From positions 71,772-135,771 of the forward strand of contig DEBD01000034.1 in assembly GCA_002348385.1 (NCBI GenBank): a DNA stretch of 64,000 nt, read 5' to 3'. Of this stretch, positions 28,521 through 37,980 are shown in pieces (position 1 is the first letter of the stretch; each line of letters begins with the position of its first letter). The position numbers and the translations under genes are program-made. The notes under the pieces are model-generated. The model saw nothing but the letters and a program-made list of their open reading frames with translations. It had not been told where the DNA came from and ran no database searches. Source of the DNA: Gammaproteobacteria bacterium UBA2965 (GTDB taxonomy: Bacteria; Pseudomonadota; Gammaproteobacteria; Pseudomonadales; Azotimanducaceae).

Positions 28521-29936
28521 CTATGGTGCTACCCGGGTGCGCAGCGTGTTCAGGCGCTCCACCGCATCGCTCGGATCGGCGTACCGGTTCAGGTCCATCA
28601 GGTCGGCTGCTTCCAGCGTGCCGGCCGCCTGTTTGAGCAGCATCAGATCGATGATGTAGTTGTAGCGCGAGTCGGCGTAGTCGAACTGGGAGGAGTACAG
28701 GCGGTTCTGCGCCTGCAGCACGTCCACGATGTTGCGCGTGCCCACCTGGTAGCCGGTTTCCGTGGCTTCCAGGGCAGATTCCGAAGAGGCGATGGCGCGG
28801 AGCCTGGCCTTCACGCGCACCACGTGGGTGGCCACTGTGCGGAAAAGGTTGCGGGTATCGCGGCTGACCAAAAGCTGACGGTCCAGTAGCAGCTGGCGCG
28901 ACTGCTCTGCCAGGGAGCGCGCCTCCTTGGCCCGGCTCGAAGTCAGTCCGCCCTGGTAAATGGGTAGATTGATGGACACTGCGTACACATCCTGGTCGAT
29001 CTTATTGCCCAGAAACGAAGCGCCCCCGGTCACGAAGTGGCTGTGAGTCACCGTGGCATCGATGGTGGGTAGGTGTCCGGACCGGCGCGCCCGCAGGGTG
29101 CGTTCGGCGGCTTGAAGCTTAGCCTGGGCTGAACGGATAGACATGTTGGCCGCCAGCGCGGTGGTTACCCACTCTTGTTCGTTGCTGGGCGCGGGATTCA
29201 CAATGGGCAGCGATTCCGAAATGCGATCGATGCTGGTGTAGGGTTGTCCGGTCAGAGTGCGCAGGGTTTCGAAGAAGATGTCGTGATCACCCGCTGCCTG
29301 TACGCGCCCCACTACCGCGTTGTCGTATCCGGCCTGAGCTTCCAGCACGTCGGTAATAGCGACCAGGCCCACGTCGAAGCGTTGTTGGACTTGTTCGAGC
29401 TGGCGTTTCACCGCCGCTTCGGCTGCTTGTGCCGAGTCCAGCCGGTCTTCGGCGCGCAGCACGTTCAGATACGCCGACACCGTGCGTATGATTAGTTGTT
29501 GCTCGGTGGAGGAAAAGTCCCATTGGGCACTCTCCACCCCTTTCTTGGCGCTGCGATAGGTGAACCAGGATTCCATGTTCAGCAGCGGCTGACGCAATTG
29601 CGCTTGCCAATTGTGCTCGTTGAAGTCTTGATCGGGCGCTCGCAGCGGCCGCCCGGTAACCGGATCGCGAATCACCTCCCCGGTGAGAAAGTCGGTCTGC
29701 GGAGAGAGGAAACTGCGCTCGTTCCAGGAGCTGCTCCCCCCCAGGGTGATGTTCGGCAGCATGGCCGAGCGTGCCTGGGGCACTCGCTGCTGGGTAGCCG
29801 CGAGTCCTGCCCGCGCCGCGCCCAGCACCGGATCGTGGGACTTGGCGTCGCCGTAGGCGTCGGCGAGATCGGCTGCGCCGGCGCTTTGCGCCCACAGCCA
29901 GAGTGGGGCGGCAATGAGTAGGAAGTAGCGTTTCAC
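28521..29936 (-). CDS. tolC: TolC-family outer membrane efflux channel
   Basis: 471 residues from GTG 29936, which places a signal peptide (VKRYFLLIAAPLWLWAQSAGA) at the very N-terminus. TTG 29960 is a possible longer start. The TolC repeat pattern is visible: ADAYGDAKSHDPVLGAAR early in the mature protein and the second-half equivalent with YQVGTRNIVDVLQAQNRLY near residue 410. It forms a trimeric outer-membrane tunnel for tripartite pumps or type I secretion. Its position next to cpdA-parE-parC matches Pseudomonas. No pump partners are adjacent. Confidence 0.9.
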   Translation of the reverse strand: MKRYFLLIAAPLWLWAQSAGAADLADAYGDAKSHDPVLGAARAGLAATQQRVPQARSAMLPNITLGGSSSWNERSFLSPQTDFLTGEVIRDPVTGRPLRAPDQDFNEHNWQAQLRQPLLNMESWFTYRSAKKGVESAQWDFSSTEQQLIIRTVSAYLNVLRAEDRLDSAQAAEAAVKRQLEQVQQRFDVGLVAITDVLEAQAGYDNAVVGRVQAAGDHDIFFETLRTLTGQPYTSIDRISESLPIVNPAPSNEQEWVTTALAANMSIRSAQAKLQAAERTLRARRSGHLPTIDATVTHSHFVTGGASFLGNKIDQDVYAVSINLPIYQGGLTSSRAKEARSLAEQSRQLLLDRQLLVSRDTRNLFRTVATHVVRVKARLRAIASSESALEATETGYQVGTRNIVDVLQAQNRLYSSQFDYADSRYNYIIDLMLLKQAAGTLEAADLMDLNRYADPSDAVERLNTLRTRVAP

Positions 29937-30071
29937 GGCGGTACCTGCAGTCTGTGGCAATCGAGTGTCGAGCAGACCAGTTTACCAAAGCGTCGCTTTG
30001 CGTGGGTTAACTGCTCGAAGTCAGGTTTGTGGCATGGTTCAGAAATGGTCGAAGTAAGCAGACTGTCAACC

Positions 30072-30100
30072 GTGACGCCCGTGTGCACCGTGAGTATAGT
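30072..30100 (+). promoter_or_regulatory. Candidate promoter giving a leaderless mRNA
   Basis: GTGACG (30072-30077), a 17-base spacer and TATAGT (30095-30100) lie just before the ATG at 30107. With six bases between the -10 box and the ATG, transcription would start at or next to the start codon. No Shine-Dalgarno sequence is visible. Confidence 0.4.
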
Positions 30101-30106
30101 GGTGCC

Positions 30107-30598
30107 ATGACACCACCAGCAAAAAGCAGATCCCGCTGCGCTGCAACCGCTCCACGCGCGGATGTGCGGCGTTACAGCATCGATCTGCCGGCGCACATGG
30201 CGGAGTGTGATGCCAACTACTTGCGTTTGATGAAGCTCTTTCCGGAGCTGCGCGAGGAGGACCGGGACGCATTCGGTATGGTGGTGGGCGACACCCCCTA
30301 CGAAGTGCAGATGCAGGTGGTGGAGCGTGGGCCCTACACTACGCTGGTGCGCTTGGCACAGCTACCTGAAGCACCTTGGAGTACCCGCCCTGCACTGATC
30401 GTGCGTCTATATCACGATGCGCGCAGCGCCGAAGTAGTGGAATACCAGCGCGACGGTCATTTTCGCGCGGTTTACGACGTACCCAACAAAGATGGCCGGC
30501 AGCCTGACGAAAAGGCCCAGGTCAATCGCTTTCTTGGTGAGTTTCTTTCCATGTGTCTCAAGCACGGTGTGTCCGTGCGAGATGCGCTTCTCGCCTAG
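30107..30598 (+). CDS. DUF1249 family protein (YqiB-like)
   Basis: 163 residues. The DUF1249 pattern is clear: CDANYLRLMKLFPELREEDR near residue 38, then ARLYHDA-like PALIVRLYHDARSAEVVEYQ near residue 100, and DEKAQVNRFLGEFLSMCLKHG near residue 137. Function is unknown; in E. coli the homologue yqiB sits with nudF and cpdA. Here nudF is absent and cpdA follows at once in the same reading frame after the TAG. The ATG may be leaderless. Confidence 0.85.
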   Translation: MTPPAKSRSRCAATAPRADVRRYSIDLPAHMAECDANYLRLMKLFPELREEDRDAFGMVVGDTPYEVQMQVVERGPYTTLVRLAQLPEAPWSTRPALIVRLYHDARSAEVVEYQRDGHFRAVYDVPNKDGRQPDEKAQVNRFLGEFLSMCLKHGVSVRDALLA

Positions 30599-30613
30599 GT
30601 CGGGCGGGCAACC

Positions 30614-31381
30614 CTGAACGGCCTACGGGTTCTCCAGATCTCTGATCTGCACCTGCGTGCGGACCCGCGACGCACCTTGTTGGGTGTAGACACGGCCCAC
30701 AGCCTGCGTGCGGTACTGGGCCAGGCAATGGGCGAAGCGCGCCCCGATGCGGTGCTGGTGACCGGTGATGTGGCGCACGACCCCACCGAGCAGAGCTACG
30801 ACCGTGTTAGAGCCATCCTTGCGGAGTTCTTTGATGGTCCCACCCTGTGTCTGCCGGGCAATCATGATGTGGCGGAACCCATGGGCGACTTGTTGCAGAC
30901 CACCGAACTCGTGCTGGGTCGTTGGCTGTTGGTGGCGTTGGATAGCCATGTGGACGACACTCCCGAAGCAGAGGTGAGCGACGCGGATTTTGCGCGGGTG
31001 CGTGACGCAATCGGGTGCCACTCGGAGCATTTCGTGATCGTGGCCACCCACCATCCGCCGGTGCACGTTGACTGCCCCTGGTTGGACAAAGACCGCATCC
31101 AAAATGCGCAACTGCTGTTAGAATGGCTCTCCGAGCGCCCCAGCGTTAAAGGCATGGTGTTCGGCCACGCACATCAAGTTGTTGAAGCCACCTATAGAGA
31201 GCTGCCGTTGATGGGTACGCCGTCTACGTGTTTCCAGTTCGCACCTCGTAGCGAAAACTTTGCCATCGACACCGCCATGCCTGGGTATCGTTGGTTGACT
31301 CTGTCTCCTGAGGGGGGGGTCACCAGCGAGGTGAGGCGCGTGCAGGATTATCCCTTGCAGATAGATCTGAGCGACCGCTAA
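30614..31381 (+). CDS. cpdA: 3',5'-cyclic-AMP phosphodiesterase CpdA, probable CTG start
   Basis: CpdA hydrolyses cAMP. All metallophosphoesterase motifs are present: DLHL (bases 30644-30655), VTGDVAHD, GNHD, THHPP and GHAH. The first ATG, GTG or TTG in frame is TTG 30677, which would cut off DLHL with its metal ligands. Upstream, back to the DUF1249 TAG at 30596 in the same frame, there is no canonical start. Starting at CTG 30614 gives LNGLRVLQISDLHL, which fits the family N-terminus and a 255-residue protein. The start is therefore inferred as CTG. parE follows after 18 bases. Confidence 0.8.
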   Translation: MNGLRVLQISDLHLRADPRRTLLGVDTAHSLRAVLGQAMGEARPDAVLVTGDVAHDPTEQSYDRVRAILAEFFDGPTLCLPGNHDVAEPMGDLLQTTELVLGRWLLVALDSHVDDTPEAEVSDADFARVRDAIGCHSEHFVIVATHHPPVHVDCPWLDKDRIQNAQLLLEWLSERPSVKGMVFGHAHQVVEATYRELPLMGTPSTCFQFAPRSENFAIDTAMPGYRWLTLSPEGGVTSEVRRVQDYPLQIDLSDR

Positions 31382-31399
31382 GGAGAGCGTTTAGGCACT

Positions 31400-33295
31400 A
31401 TGGCAGCAGCCAAATATTCCGCTGAGTCCCTGCAGGTATTGTCGGGGCTGGAGCCCGTTCGGCGGCGGCCTGGCATGTACACCGACACCGCCCGACCCAA
31501 CCATCTGGTGCAGGAGGTGGTGGACAACAGCGTCGACGAAGCCCTTGCTGGCCACGCGCGTGAAATTGAAGTCACGCTGTTCAAAGACGGATCCATCGAG
31601 GTCATCGACGATGGCCGGGGCATGCCGGTGGACATACACCCCAAGCACAAGGTGTCCGGGGTGGAACTCATCCTCACCCGCCTGCACGCGGGCGGCAAAT
31701 TCGACAACGAGAACTACAGCTTCTCCGGCGGGCTGCACGGCGTGGGCGTGTCCGTGGTCAATGCGCTATCGGAATGGCTGGAGGTGGAAATCAAGCGCGA
31801 CGCCAAGGTCTACCGGCAGAAGTACAAGAGCGGAAAACCCGCTGCCAAGCTGAAATCCGTAGGCAGTGTGGGCAAACGCAACACTGGTACCAGCGTGCGG
31901 TTTCTTCCCGACGCCAAGTATTTCGATACCGTTTCCCTGTCGGTGCCGCGTCTGAAGCACCTGCTGCGCGCCAAGGCGGTGCTGTGTCCGGGGCTGCGCG
32001 TGAGCCTCAACATCGAGGGCAAGAAAGGTGAGAGCGAGTCCTGGGAGTATGAGGACGGCCTGAAGAGCTACCTCAACCAGGCCCTGGCCGATGCCGACGC
32101 CGTGCCGGCGGAGCCATTCATGCACAGTGCCGAAGGCAATCAGGAAGGCGTGGATTGGGCGCTTAAATGGGTGCTCGATGGTGGCGAGTTGATCACTGAA
32201 TCCTATGTCAACCTCATTCCCACGGCCCAGGGCGGCACCCATGTGAACGGGCTGCGCTCCGGGCTTGTGGATGCCCTTAAGGAGTTCTGCGAGTTTCGCG
32301 ACCTGCTGCCCCGTGGGGTGAAGCTCACTGCCGACGACCTGTGGGACCAATGCAGCTACGTGCTCTCCGCTAAGCTCGCCGACCCCCAGTTTTCCGGGCA
32401 GACCAAAGAGCGTTTGTCGTCCCGTCAGTCTGCGGTGTTCATCGGTGGTGTGGCCAAGGACGCGTTCAGTCTATGGCTCAATGAGCATCCCCAGGAAGGT
32501 GAGCGCTTGGCAGAGCTTGCCATCAACAACGCCCAGAAGCGTGTGCAGGCGGCCAAGAAGGTTACACGCAAGAAGATCACGGCGGGGCCCGCGCTGCCGG
32601 GTAAGCTGGCCGACTGCTCTGGAGAAGATCCCGATTCCTCCGAGCTGTTCCTGGTGGAAGGCGACTCTGCCGGCGGGTCCGCCAAGCAGGCTCGCGACCG
32701 AGTGTTTCAGGCGGTGATGCCGCTGCGCGGCAAGATCCTCAATACCTGGGAGGTGGATGCTGGCCAGGTACTGGCCTCCCAGGAGGTCCACGACATCGCC
32801 CTGGCACTGGGGGTGGATCCGGGCTCCAAAGACCTTTCCGGGTTGCGCTACCACCGCGTGTGTATCCTGGCGGATGCCGATTCCGACGGTCTGCATATCG
32901 CCACGCTCTTGTGCGCGCTGTTTCTCAGGCATTTCCGCCCGCTGGTGGAAGCTGGCCACGTATACGTGGCCATGCCGCCCCTGTACCGCATCGATGTGGG
33001 CAAGGAAGTCTTCTACTCCCTCGACGAGCAAGAAAAGGAAGGCGTGCTCGACCGCATCGTGGCAGAGAAGAAACGTGGCACCGTGCAGGTGCAGCGCTTC
33101 AAGGGCTTGGGCGAAATGAACCCCATGCAGCTGCGCGAAACCACCATGGACCCGGCCACTCGGCGCCTGGTGCAGCTGAGCCTGGATTCCGTCAAGAAGA
33201 CCGAAGAAATGATGGACATGCTGCTCGCCAAGAAACGCGCCCCCGACCGGCGCAGCTGGCTCGAAAAGAAAGGCGACCAAGCTTCCCTGGCCTAA
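31400..33295 (+). CDS. parE: DNA topoisomerase IV subunit B
   Basis: 631 residues. ParE is the ATPase subunit that drives decatenation of daughter chromosomes. GHKL ATPase motifs are EVVDNSVDEALAGHA near residue 38, DDGRGMP near residue 72 and PTAQGGTHVNG near residue 275. The TOPRIM part shows FLVEGDSAGGSAKQARDR near residue 418 and DADSDGLHIATL near residue 492. It lies 45 bases before parC, so the A2B2 enzyme is encoded as one unit. Confidence 0.97.
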   Translation: MAAAKYSAESLQVLSGLEPVRRRPGMYTDTARPNHLVQEVVDNSVDEALAGHAREIEVTLFKDGSIEVIDDGRGMPVDIHPKHKVSGVELILTRLHAGGKFDNENYSFSGGLHGVGVSVVNALSEWLEVEIKRDAKVYRQKYKSGKPAAKLKSVGSVGKRNTGTSVRFLPDAKYFDTVSLSVPRLKHLLRAKAVLCPGLRVSLNIEGKKGESESWEYEDGLKSYLNQALADADAVPAEPFMHSAEGNQEGVDWALKWVLDGGELITESYVNLIPTAQGGTHVNGLRSGLVDALKEFCEFRDLLPRGVKLTADDLWDQCSYVLSAKLADPQFSGQTKERLSSRQSAVFIGGVAKDAFSLWLNEHPQEGERLAELAINNAQKRVQAAKKVTRKKITAGPALPGKLADCSGEDPDSSELFLVEGDSAGGSAKQARDRVFQAVMPLRGKILNTWEVDAGQVLASQEVHDIALALGVDPGSKDLSGLRYHRVCILADADSDGLHIATLLCALFLRHFRPLVEAGHVYVAMPPLYRIDVGKEVFYSLDEQEKEGVLDRIVAEKKRGTVQVQRFKGLGEMNPMQLRETTMDPATRRLVQLSLDSVKKTEEMMDMLLAKKRAPDRRSWLEKKGDQASLA

Positions 33296-33340
33296 ACCGC
33301 GCGTGAATGCGCTTTTGATGAACCGAGTATTGAGACACCG

Positions 33341-35581
33341 ATGAGCGAAGCAACCGACATCGAAACCATGCCCCTGCGTGCCTATACCGAGCGCGCATAC
33401 CTCGACTACTCCATGTACGTCATCAACGATCGGGCACTGCCCCACATCGCAGACGGACTGAAGCCGGTGCAGCGTCGCATCATCTATGCCATGAGCGAGC
33501 TGGGGTTGTCCAACCAGGCCAAGTTCGCCAAGTCGGCCCGTACTGTGGGCGACGTGCTGGGCAAGTTCCACCCCCACGGCGACAGCGCCTGCTACGAGGC
33601 CATGGTGCTCATGGCGCAGCCCTTCTCGTTTCGCTATCCGCTGATCGAGGGTCAGGGTAACTGGGGCGCGCCGGACGACCCCAAATCTTTCGCCGCCATG
33701 CGTTACACCGAGGCGCGGCTGTCCCGCTTTGCTGAGCTGCTGCTGGCAGAGTCGCGCCAGGGCACCGTGGATTTCACCGACAACTTCGATGGTTCGCTCT
33801 CTGAACCCCAGCTGCTTCCGGCGCGGGTTCCGTTCGTGCTGCTTAACGGGTCTACCGGCATTGCGGTGGGTATGGCCACCGACATACCTCCGCACAACCT
33901 CAATGAGGTAGTGTCGGCGTGTATCCATCTGTTAGACAAACCGCGCGCCTCCCTGCACGATCTCATGACCCACATCAAGGGCCCGGATTTTCCTACCGAT
34001 GCGCAGATCATCACGCCCGAGGCGGAGATTCGCGAAGCCTATGAGAGCGGTCGAGGCAGCATCAAATCCCGTGCGGTTTGGCGCAACGAGGCCGGAGAGA
34101 TCGTCATAACCGCCCTGCCGCACCAGGCCTCGCCGGCCAAGGTGCTGGAGCAGATCGCTCAGCAGATGAACGCCAAGAAGTTGCCCATGCTCGCGGATCT
34201 GCGAGACGAGTCCGATCATGAGAACCCCACGCGCCTGGTGCTGGTGCCGCGCTCCAATCGCGTGGATGCAGACCGGCTGATGAGCCACCTGTTCGCCAGC
34301 ACCGACCTGGAACGCAACCATCGCGTGAACATGAACATCATCGGGCTGGATCAGCGCCCTCAGGTGAAAGGCCTGGTGGAGTTGCTCAAGGAATGGTTGA
34401 GCTACCGTAACGAGACAGTGCGGCGGCGGCTCACCTACCGGCTGGACCGAATCAACGAGCGGCTGCATATCCTGGATGGGCTCATCAAGGCATACGCCAA
34501 ACTCGACGAAGTGATTCGCATCATTCGGGAGGAAGACGAGCCCAAAAAGGTATTGATGAAGAAGCTGAAGCTCAGCGACATCCAGGCCACCGCCATCCTG
34601 GATCTGCGGCTGCGCCAGCTTGCCCGTCTTGAAGAAGAGAAACTAAAAGGCGAGCACAAGGAGCTGCGCGCCGAAGGCGCTGACATCGAGCAGACGTTGA
34701 AGTCCAAGGCGCGCATGAAGACGCTGCTCAAAAAAGAGTTGCTCGCCGTTGCCGAGGAGTATGGAGACGATCGCCGCTCGCCGCTGGTGCAGGCCGAGGA
34801 GGCGTCGGCCTACAGCGAGGAAGACCTGGTCACCAACGAACCCGTGACCGTAGTGATGTCGGAGAAGGGTTGGGTGCGCGCGGCCAAGGGCCACGAGACG
34901 GATCCCCGGGAACTGTCCTTCCGTAGCGGCGACAAGTACGGCCATTCCGCTCGTGGGCGCACCAGCGATGTCACCATTTTTCTGGATTCCACCGGGCGCA
35001 CGTACGCCGTGGCGCCGCATACACTGCCTTCGGCGCGCGGTCAGGGTGAGCCGCTGACCGGCCGCTTGAAGCCTCCTGCCGGCGCGCGCTTTGTCGGGGT
35101 GACCATGGGTTCGCCCCAGACCAAGGTGCTGATGGCCAGCGAGGCGGGCTATGGTTTCGTGGGCACGCTGGAAGACATGGTCACCAAGAACAAGGCAGGT
35201 AAGGCCTGCTTGAGCGTGCCCAAGGAAGGCAGTGCGTTGCCGCCTGTAGCCGTTGAGCCCGAGCGACCGCAGCAGGTAGTGGTAGCCACCAGTCAGGGAC
35301 GCATGCTGGTTTTCGATCTGGCTGAAGTTCCCCACCTTGGGCGCGGGAAAGGCAACAAGTTGCTCAACGTGCCTACCGCCGCGTTCAAGGCGCGCGAGGA
35401 AGTTGTGGTGGCCGTCGCCGTGATGGGCGTGGACGACGCGCTCATCGTGCAGGCGGGTGCGCGTCACCTGCGCATGAAGTCAAAAGAACTCGAGAACTAC
35501 GTGGGCGAGCGGGCCAGGCGCGGACGCAAGCTGCCTCGCGGCTTTCAGAAGGTGGATTCGCTGGCCGTGGAATCGCCGTGA
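33341..35581 (+). CDS. parC: DNA topoisomerase IV subunit A
   Basis: 746 residues. ParC is the DNA-cutting subunit; the catalytic tyrosine is Tyr122 in AMRYTEARL. The quinolone-determining region reads HPHGDSACYEAM with Ser82 and Glu86, the unmutated residues. A long coiled-coil stretch lies near residues 395-480 and a C-terminal beta-pinwheel follows. The 3' end overlaps the convergent ahpA gene by 37 bases. Confidence 0.97.
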   Translation: MSEATDIETMPLRAYTERAYLDYSMYVINDRALPHIADGLKPVQRRIIYAMSELGLSNQAKFAKSARTVGDVLGKFHPHGDSACYEAMVLMAQPFSFRYPLIEGQGNWGAPDDPKSFAAMRYTEARLSRFAELLLAESRQGTVDFTDNFDGSLSEPQLLPARVPFVLLNGSTGIAVGMATDIPPHNLNEVVSACIHLLDKPRASLHDLMTHIKGPDFPTDAQIITPEAEIREAYESGRGSIKSRAVWRNEAGEIVITALPHQASPAKVLEQIAQQMNAKKLPMLADLRDESDHENPTRLVLVPRSNRVDADRLMSHLFASTDLERNHRVNMNIIGLDQRPQVKGLVELLKEWLSYRNETVRRRLTYRLDRINERLHILDGLIKAYAKLDEVIRIIREEDEPKKVLMKKLKLSDIQATAILDLRLRQLARLEEEKLKGEHKELRAEGADIEQTLKSKARMKTLLKKELLAVAEEYGDDRRSPLVQAEEASAYSEEDLVTNEPVTVVMSEKGWVRAAKGHETDPRELSFRSGDKYGHSARGRTSDVTIFLDSTGRTYAVAPHTLPSARGQGEPLTGRLKPPAGARFVGVTMGSPQTKVLMASEAGYGFVGTLEDMVTKNKAGKACLSVPKEGSALPPVAVEPERPQQVVVATSQGRMLVFDLAEVPHLGRGKGNKLLNVPTAAFKAREEVVVAVAVMGVDDALIVQAGARHLRMKSKELENYVGERARRGRKLPRGFQKVDSLAVESP

Positions 35582-36681
35582 TCCTGCGAGAAACGCACCA
35601 CCTGTTGCTTCACTAGCGCGGTCTGTGCCGGTGACAGCGCGGTAACCAGGTATCCACCTCCGTCTGCGGTAGCGATCTCTTCGAGTAACGGGCTATCCAG
35701 CGGATAGTACTCCACCCTGTTCTGCTGCAGCAGACGCAGCGGGAAGTGGTCGCTCACCGCCAGGGTCATGTGCTTCGCCAGTGCAGACAGCAGTGCCGCG
35801 TCGGAGATTTCCGGCGCGGCCTCGGGCAGCTCTGCGGCGGGAGGTAGATCGATGGTATGGAGGCCCAGGCGGTAGACGCCGGCCTGATCGTCCAGCAGGT
35901 GGGCCACCGCGAACGCGGCACACAGCACCTGCAGCCCACGGTCTTCCTGGTCGGTGCCGGGAAAATGCATCAGCAGCCCGGTCCCCGGAAGCGGTCCCAC
36001 GGTGGCGGAGTACACCTCGCCCACCCGTTTCGCCACGGCGGTAGCGTGCGCCAGTTCGGCCATACGCACCTCCGGCGCCAGGCCGATCTGGTTGTACAGG
36101 TTGAACGCCAGCAAATAGTGCTGCACGTCGTCCTCTTCGGGTGCGGGCAGCTCCACTGCCGTCACGTTGTCCGTGGCGGTTTGAGGGGCAAGACGCAATC
36201 GGAGCACCGCCACGCACAACCACGGAACGCCCAGCAGCGTGATCAGCGACAGGCCGATGCGCGTCCAGCTTATGCCTTCGGATAGCTTGGCCGGGTCCAG
36301 GGTCACGCGCACGTAACCCATGATGCTCTCGTCGAACGTGACCGGTGCCGAGTAGGTGGGTCCGGTGGTGGACTCACCGCCCGAAGCCAGCAGCTGGTTG
36401 TCCACGCTGAATACCGACACCCCGGCTACCTCGTCGATGGTGGTCATGCGGTTGCCGATCACGGCCAGGTGCATGCGGTCCTGTTTGAGTAGTGGTTCCG
36501 CGGCAAGCGCCGCAAAGCTGCCGGCAAGGCTCGCGCCGAATCGCTCGGTTCGCGTGTGGGATTGCTCCGTGGCGTGCCACACCCAGGTAGTGCAGACCAT
36601 GGTCAGCAAGCTGGCCAGTGCGGCGACGACTATGGGTGGTGCGGTCGGTTTGACGAGCTTCAGTCTAGACGTTAGCTTCAA
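35545..36681 (-). CDS. AhpA/YtjB-type membrane protein
   Basis: About 378 residues from TTG 36681; ATG 36795 is the alternative but would overlap serB by 74 bases. It has an N-terminal membrane helix (IVVAALASLLTMVCTTWVW), a periplasmic part and a second helix near residue 155 (IGLSLITLLGVPWLCVAVL), then a cytoplasmic part. A protein of this AhpA/YtjB (SMP_2) family is encoded back to back with serB in E. coli and Pseudomonas. Function is not established. It is divergent from serB with 40 bases between starts. Confidence 0.7.
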   Translation of the reverse strand: MKLTSRLKLVKPTAPPIVVAALASLLTMVCTTWVWHATEQSHTRTERFGASLAGSFAALAAEPLLKQDRMHLAVIGNRMTTIDEVAGVSVFSVDNQLLASGGESTTGPTYSAPVTFDESIMGYVRVTLDPAKLSEGISWTRIGLSLITLLGVPWLCVAVLRLRLAPQTATDNVTAVELPAPEEDDVQHYLLAFNLYNQIGLAPEVRMAELAHATAVAKRVGEVYSATVGPLPGTGLLMHFPGTDQEDRGLQVLCAAFAVAHLLDDQAGVYRLGLHTIDLPPAAELPEAAPEISDAALLSALAKHMTLAVSDHFPLRLLQQNRVEYYPLDSPLLEEIATADGGGYLVTALSPAQTALVKQQVVRFSQDHGDSTASESTF

Positions 36682-36721
36682 AAGCCTTCGAGCTCCAAAG
36701 TTCCACGAAAGGCGACTGCCG

Positions 36722-37957
36722 GTGCCCAGTGAAATCGTGCTGATCAATGTGTCTGGGGAAGACCAACCCGGCTTAACGGCGATGTTGACATCCACGTTAG
36801 CCGAATATCAAGTGCGGGTACTCGACGTGGGCCAGGCGGTCATTCACGACGAGCTGAACCTGGGCATGCTCGTCCAGATCTCGGGCCTGGCGCAGGGTGC
36901 CTCCATGGCATCGGTACTGGCGGCTCTGGAGGAGCAAGCCCGCTCGCTCGGCATGGCGGTGCGTTGCACACCGATTTCTCCCGGCGATTATGAAGAGTGG
37001 GTGGCCGCTCAAGGCAAGCCGCGCTACATCGTCACCCTGTTGGCGGCAGGCGAAACCGGCGCTCAGCTCGCTGCCGTCACCACCATCGTGCAGCACTTCG
37101 GTTTGAACATCGATGCCATTCGCAGACTCTCCGGACGCCTCCCCCTGGCCGACCACGTCACCGGGCGGATGACCATCGAGATCGGTTTGCGCGGGGTCGT
37201 CAGTGATCCCGAGGCGCTGAAAAGTGAGCTCATGGGCGCCGCGGAGCGGCTGGGCTTCGACTTCAGCGTGCAGAGCGACACGGTGTTCAGGCGCACTCGT
37301 CGGCTGGTGGCGTTCGATATGGATTCCACACTGATCAACGCCGAGGTCATTGACGAGCTGGCCAAGCGCCATGGCGTGGGAGATGCGGTGGCGGCGATCA
37401 CGGAGCGCGCCATGCGTGGTGAGCTGCAATTTAAAGACAGCTTCCGTGCCCGAGCGAGTCTATTGAAGGGCTTGCCTGAGCACTGCCTGCGGGAGGTGGC
37501 CGAGTCGGTATCCCTCAACGACGGTGCGCACCGACTGTTGCGCTCGCTGCGGCACTTCGGCTTCAAGACGGCCATTATTTCCGGCGGTTTTCAGTATGTG
37601 GGCGAGCGCCTTTCCGAGGAGCTGGGTATCGACTATGTACACGCGAACACGCTAGAGATTCGCGACGGCGTGATGACGGGCGAAGTAGTGGGTGAAATCA
37701 TCGACGCTGCCCGTAAGGCGGCGCTGCTTGCTGAAATCTCACACCGTGAAGGGATCTCTAGCCAGCAGACCATTGCCATCGGCGATGGAGCAAACGACTT
37801 GCCCATGCTCAATGCGGCCGGCCTCGGGGTTGCCTATCACGCAAAGCCGGTAGTCCGAGAAACCGCAAGTCACGCGATTTCGGAGTTTGGTCTGGACAGC
37901 GTGCTTTACTTGATGGGCTTCAGCGATCGGGATATCGAGGAGGCGCTGGCCGGCTGA
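36722..37957 (+). CDS. serB: Phosphoserine phosphatase
   Basis: 411 residues from GTG 36722, with GAAAGG as ribosome-binding site. SerB makes L-serine from phosphoserine. Two ACT-like regulatory domains come first (about residues 5-75 and 100-180). The HAD phosphatase domain has FDMDST with nucleophile Asp199 and acid/base Asp201, SGGF near residue 286, and GDGANDLPML near residue 353. A longer in-frame start near 36356 would cover the whole divergent gene and is rejected. Confidence 0.94.
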   Translation: MPSEIVLINVSGEDQPGLTAMLTSTLAEYQVRVLDVGQAVIHDELNLGMLVQISGLAQGASMASVLAALEEQARSLGMAVRCTPISPGDYEEWVAAQGKPRYIVTLLAAGETGAQLAAVTTIVQHFGLNIDAIRRLSGRLPLADHVTGRMTIEIGLRGVVSDPEALKSELMGAAERLGFDFSVQSDTVFRRTRRLVAFDMDSTLINAEVIDELAKRHGVGDAVAAITERAMRGELQFKDSFRARASLLKGLPEHCLREVAESVSLNDGAHRLLRSLRHFGFKTAIISGGFQYVGERLSEELGIDYVHANTLEIRDGVMTGEVVGEIIDAARKAALLAEISHREGISSQQTIAIGDGANDLPMLNAAGLGVAYHAKPVVRETASHAISEFGLDSVLYLMGFSDRDIEEALAG

Positions 37958-37980
37958 CGGACCCCGAAGGGTGTCAGCCG
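37951..37980. terminator. Bidirectional hairpin between serB and fimX
   Basis: An 8-bp stem (CGGCTGAC with GTCAGCCG) with an inner ACCCC/GGGT extension spans the stop codons of the convergent genes serB and the FimX-type gene. It lacks a T-run but is well placed to end both transcripts. Confidence 0.55.

Noticed and set aside
32471..33928. 485-codon minus-strand ORF over parE and parC
   Set aside because: Antisense shadow of two essential genes with clear motifs; composition is His- and Gly-rich without a fold pattern.
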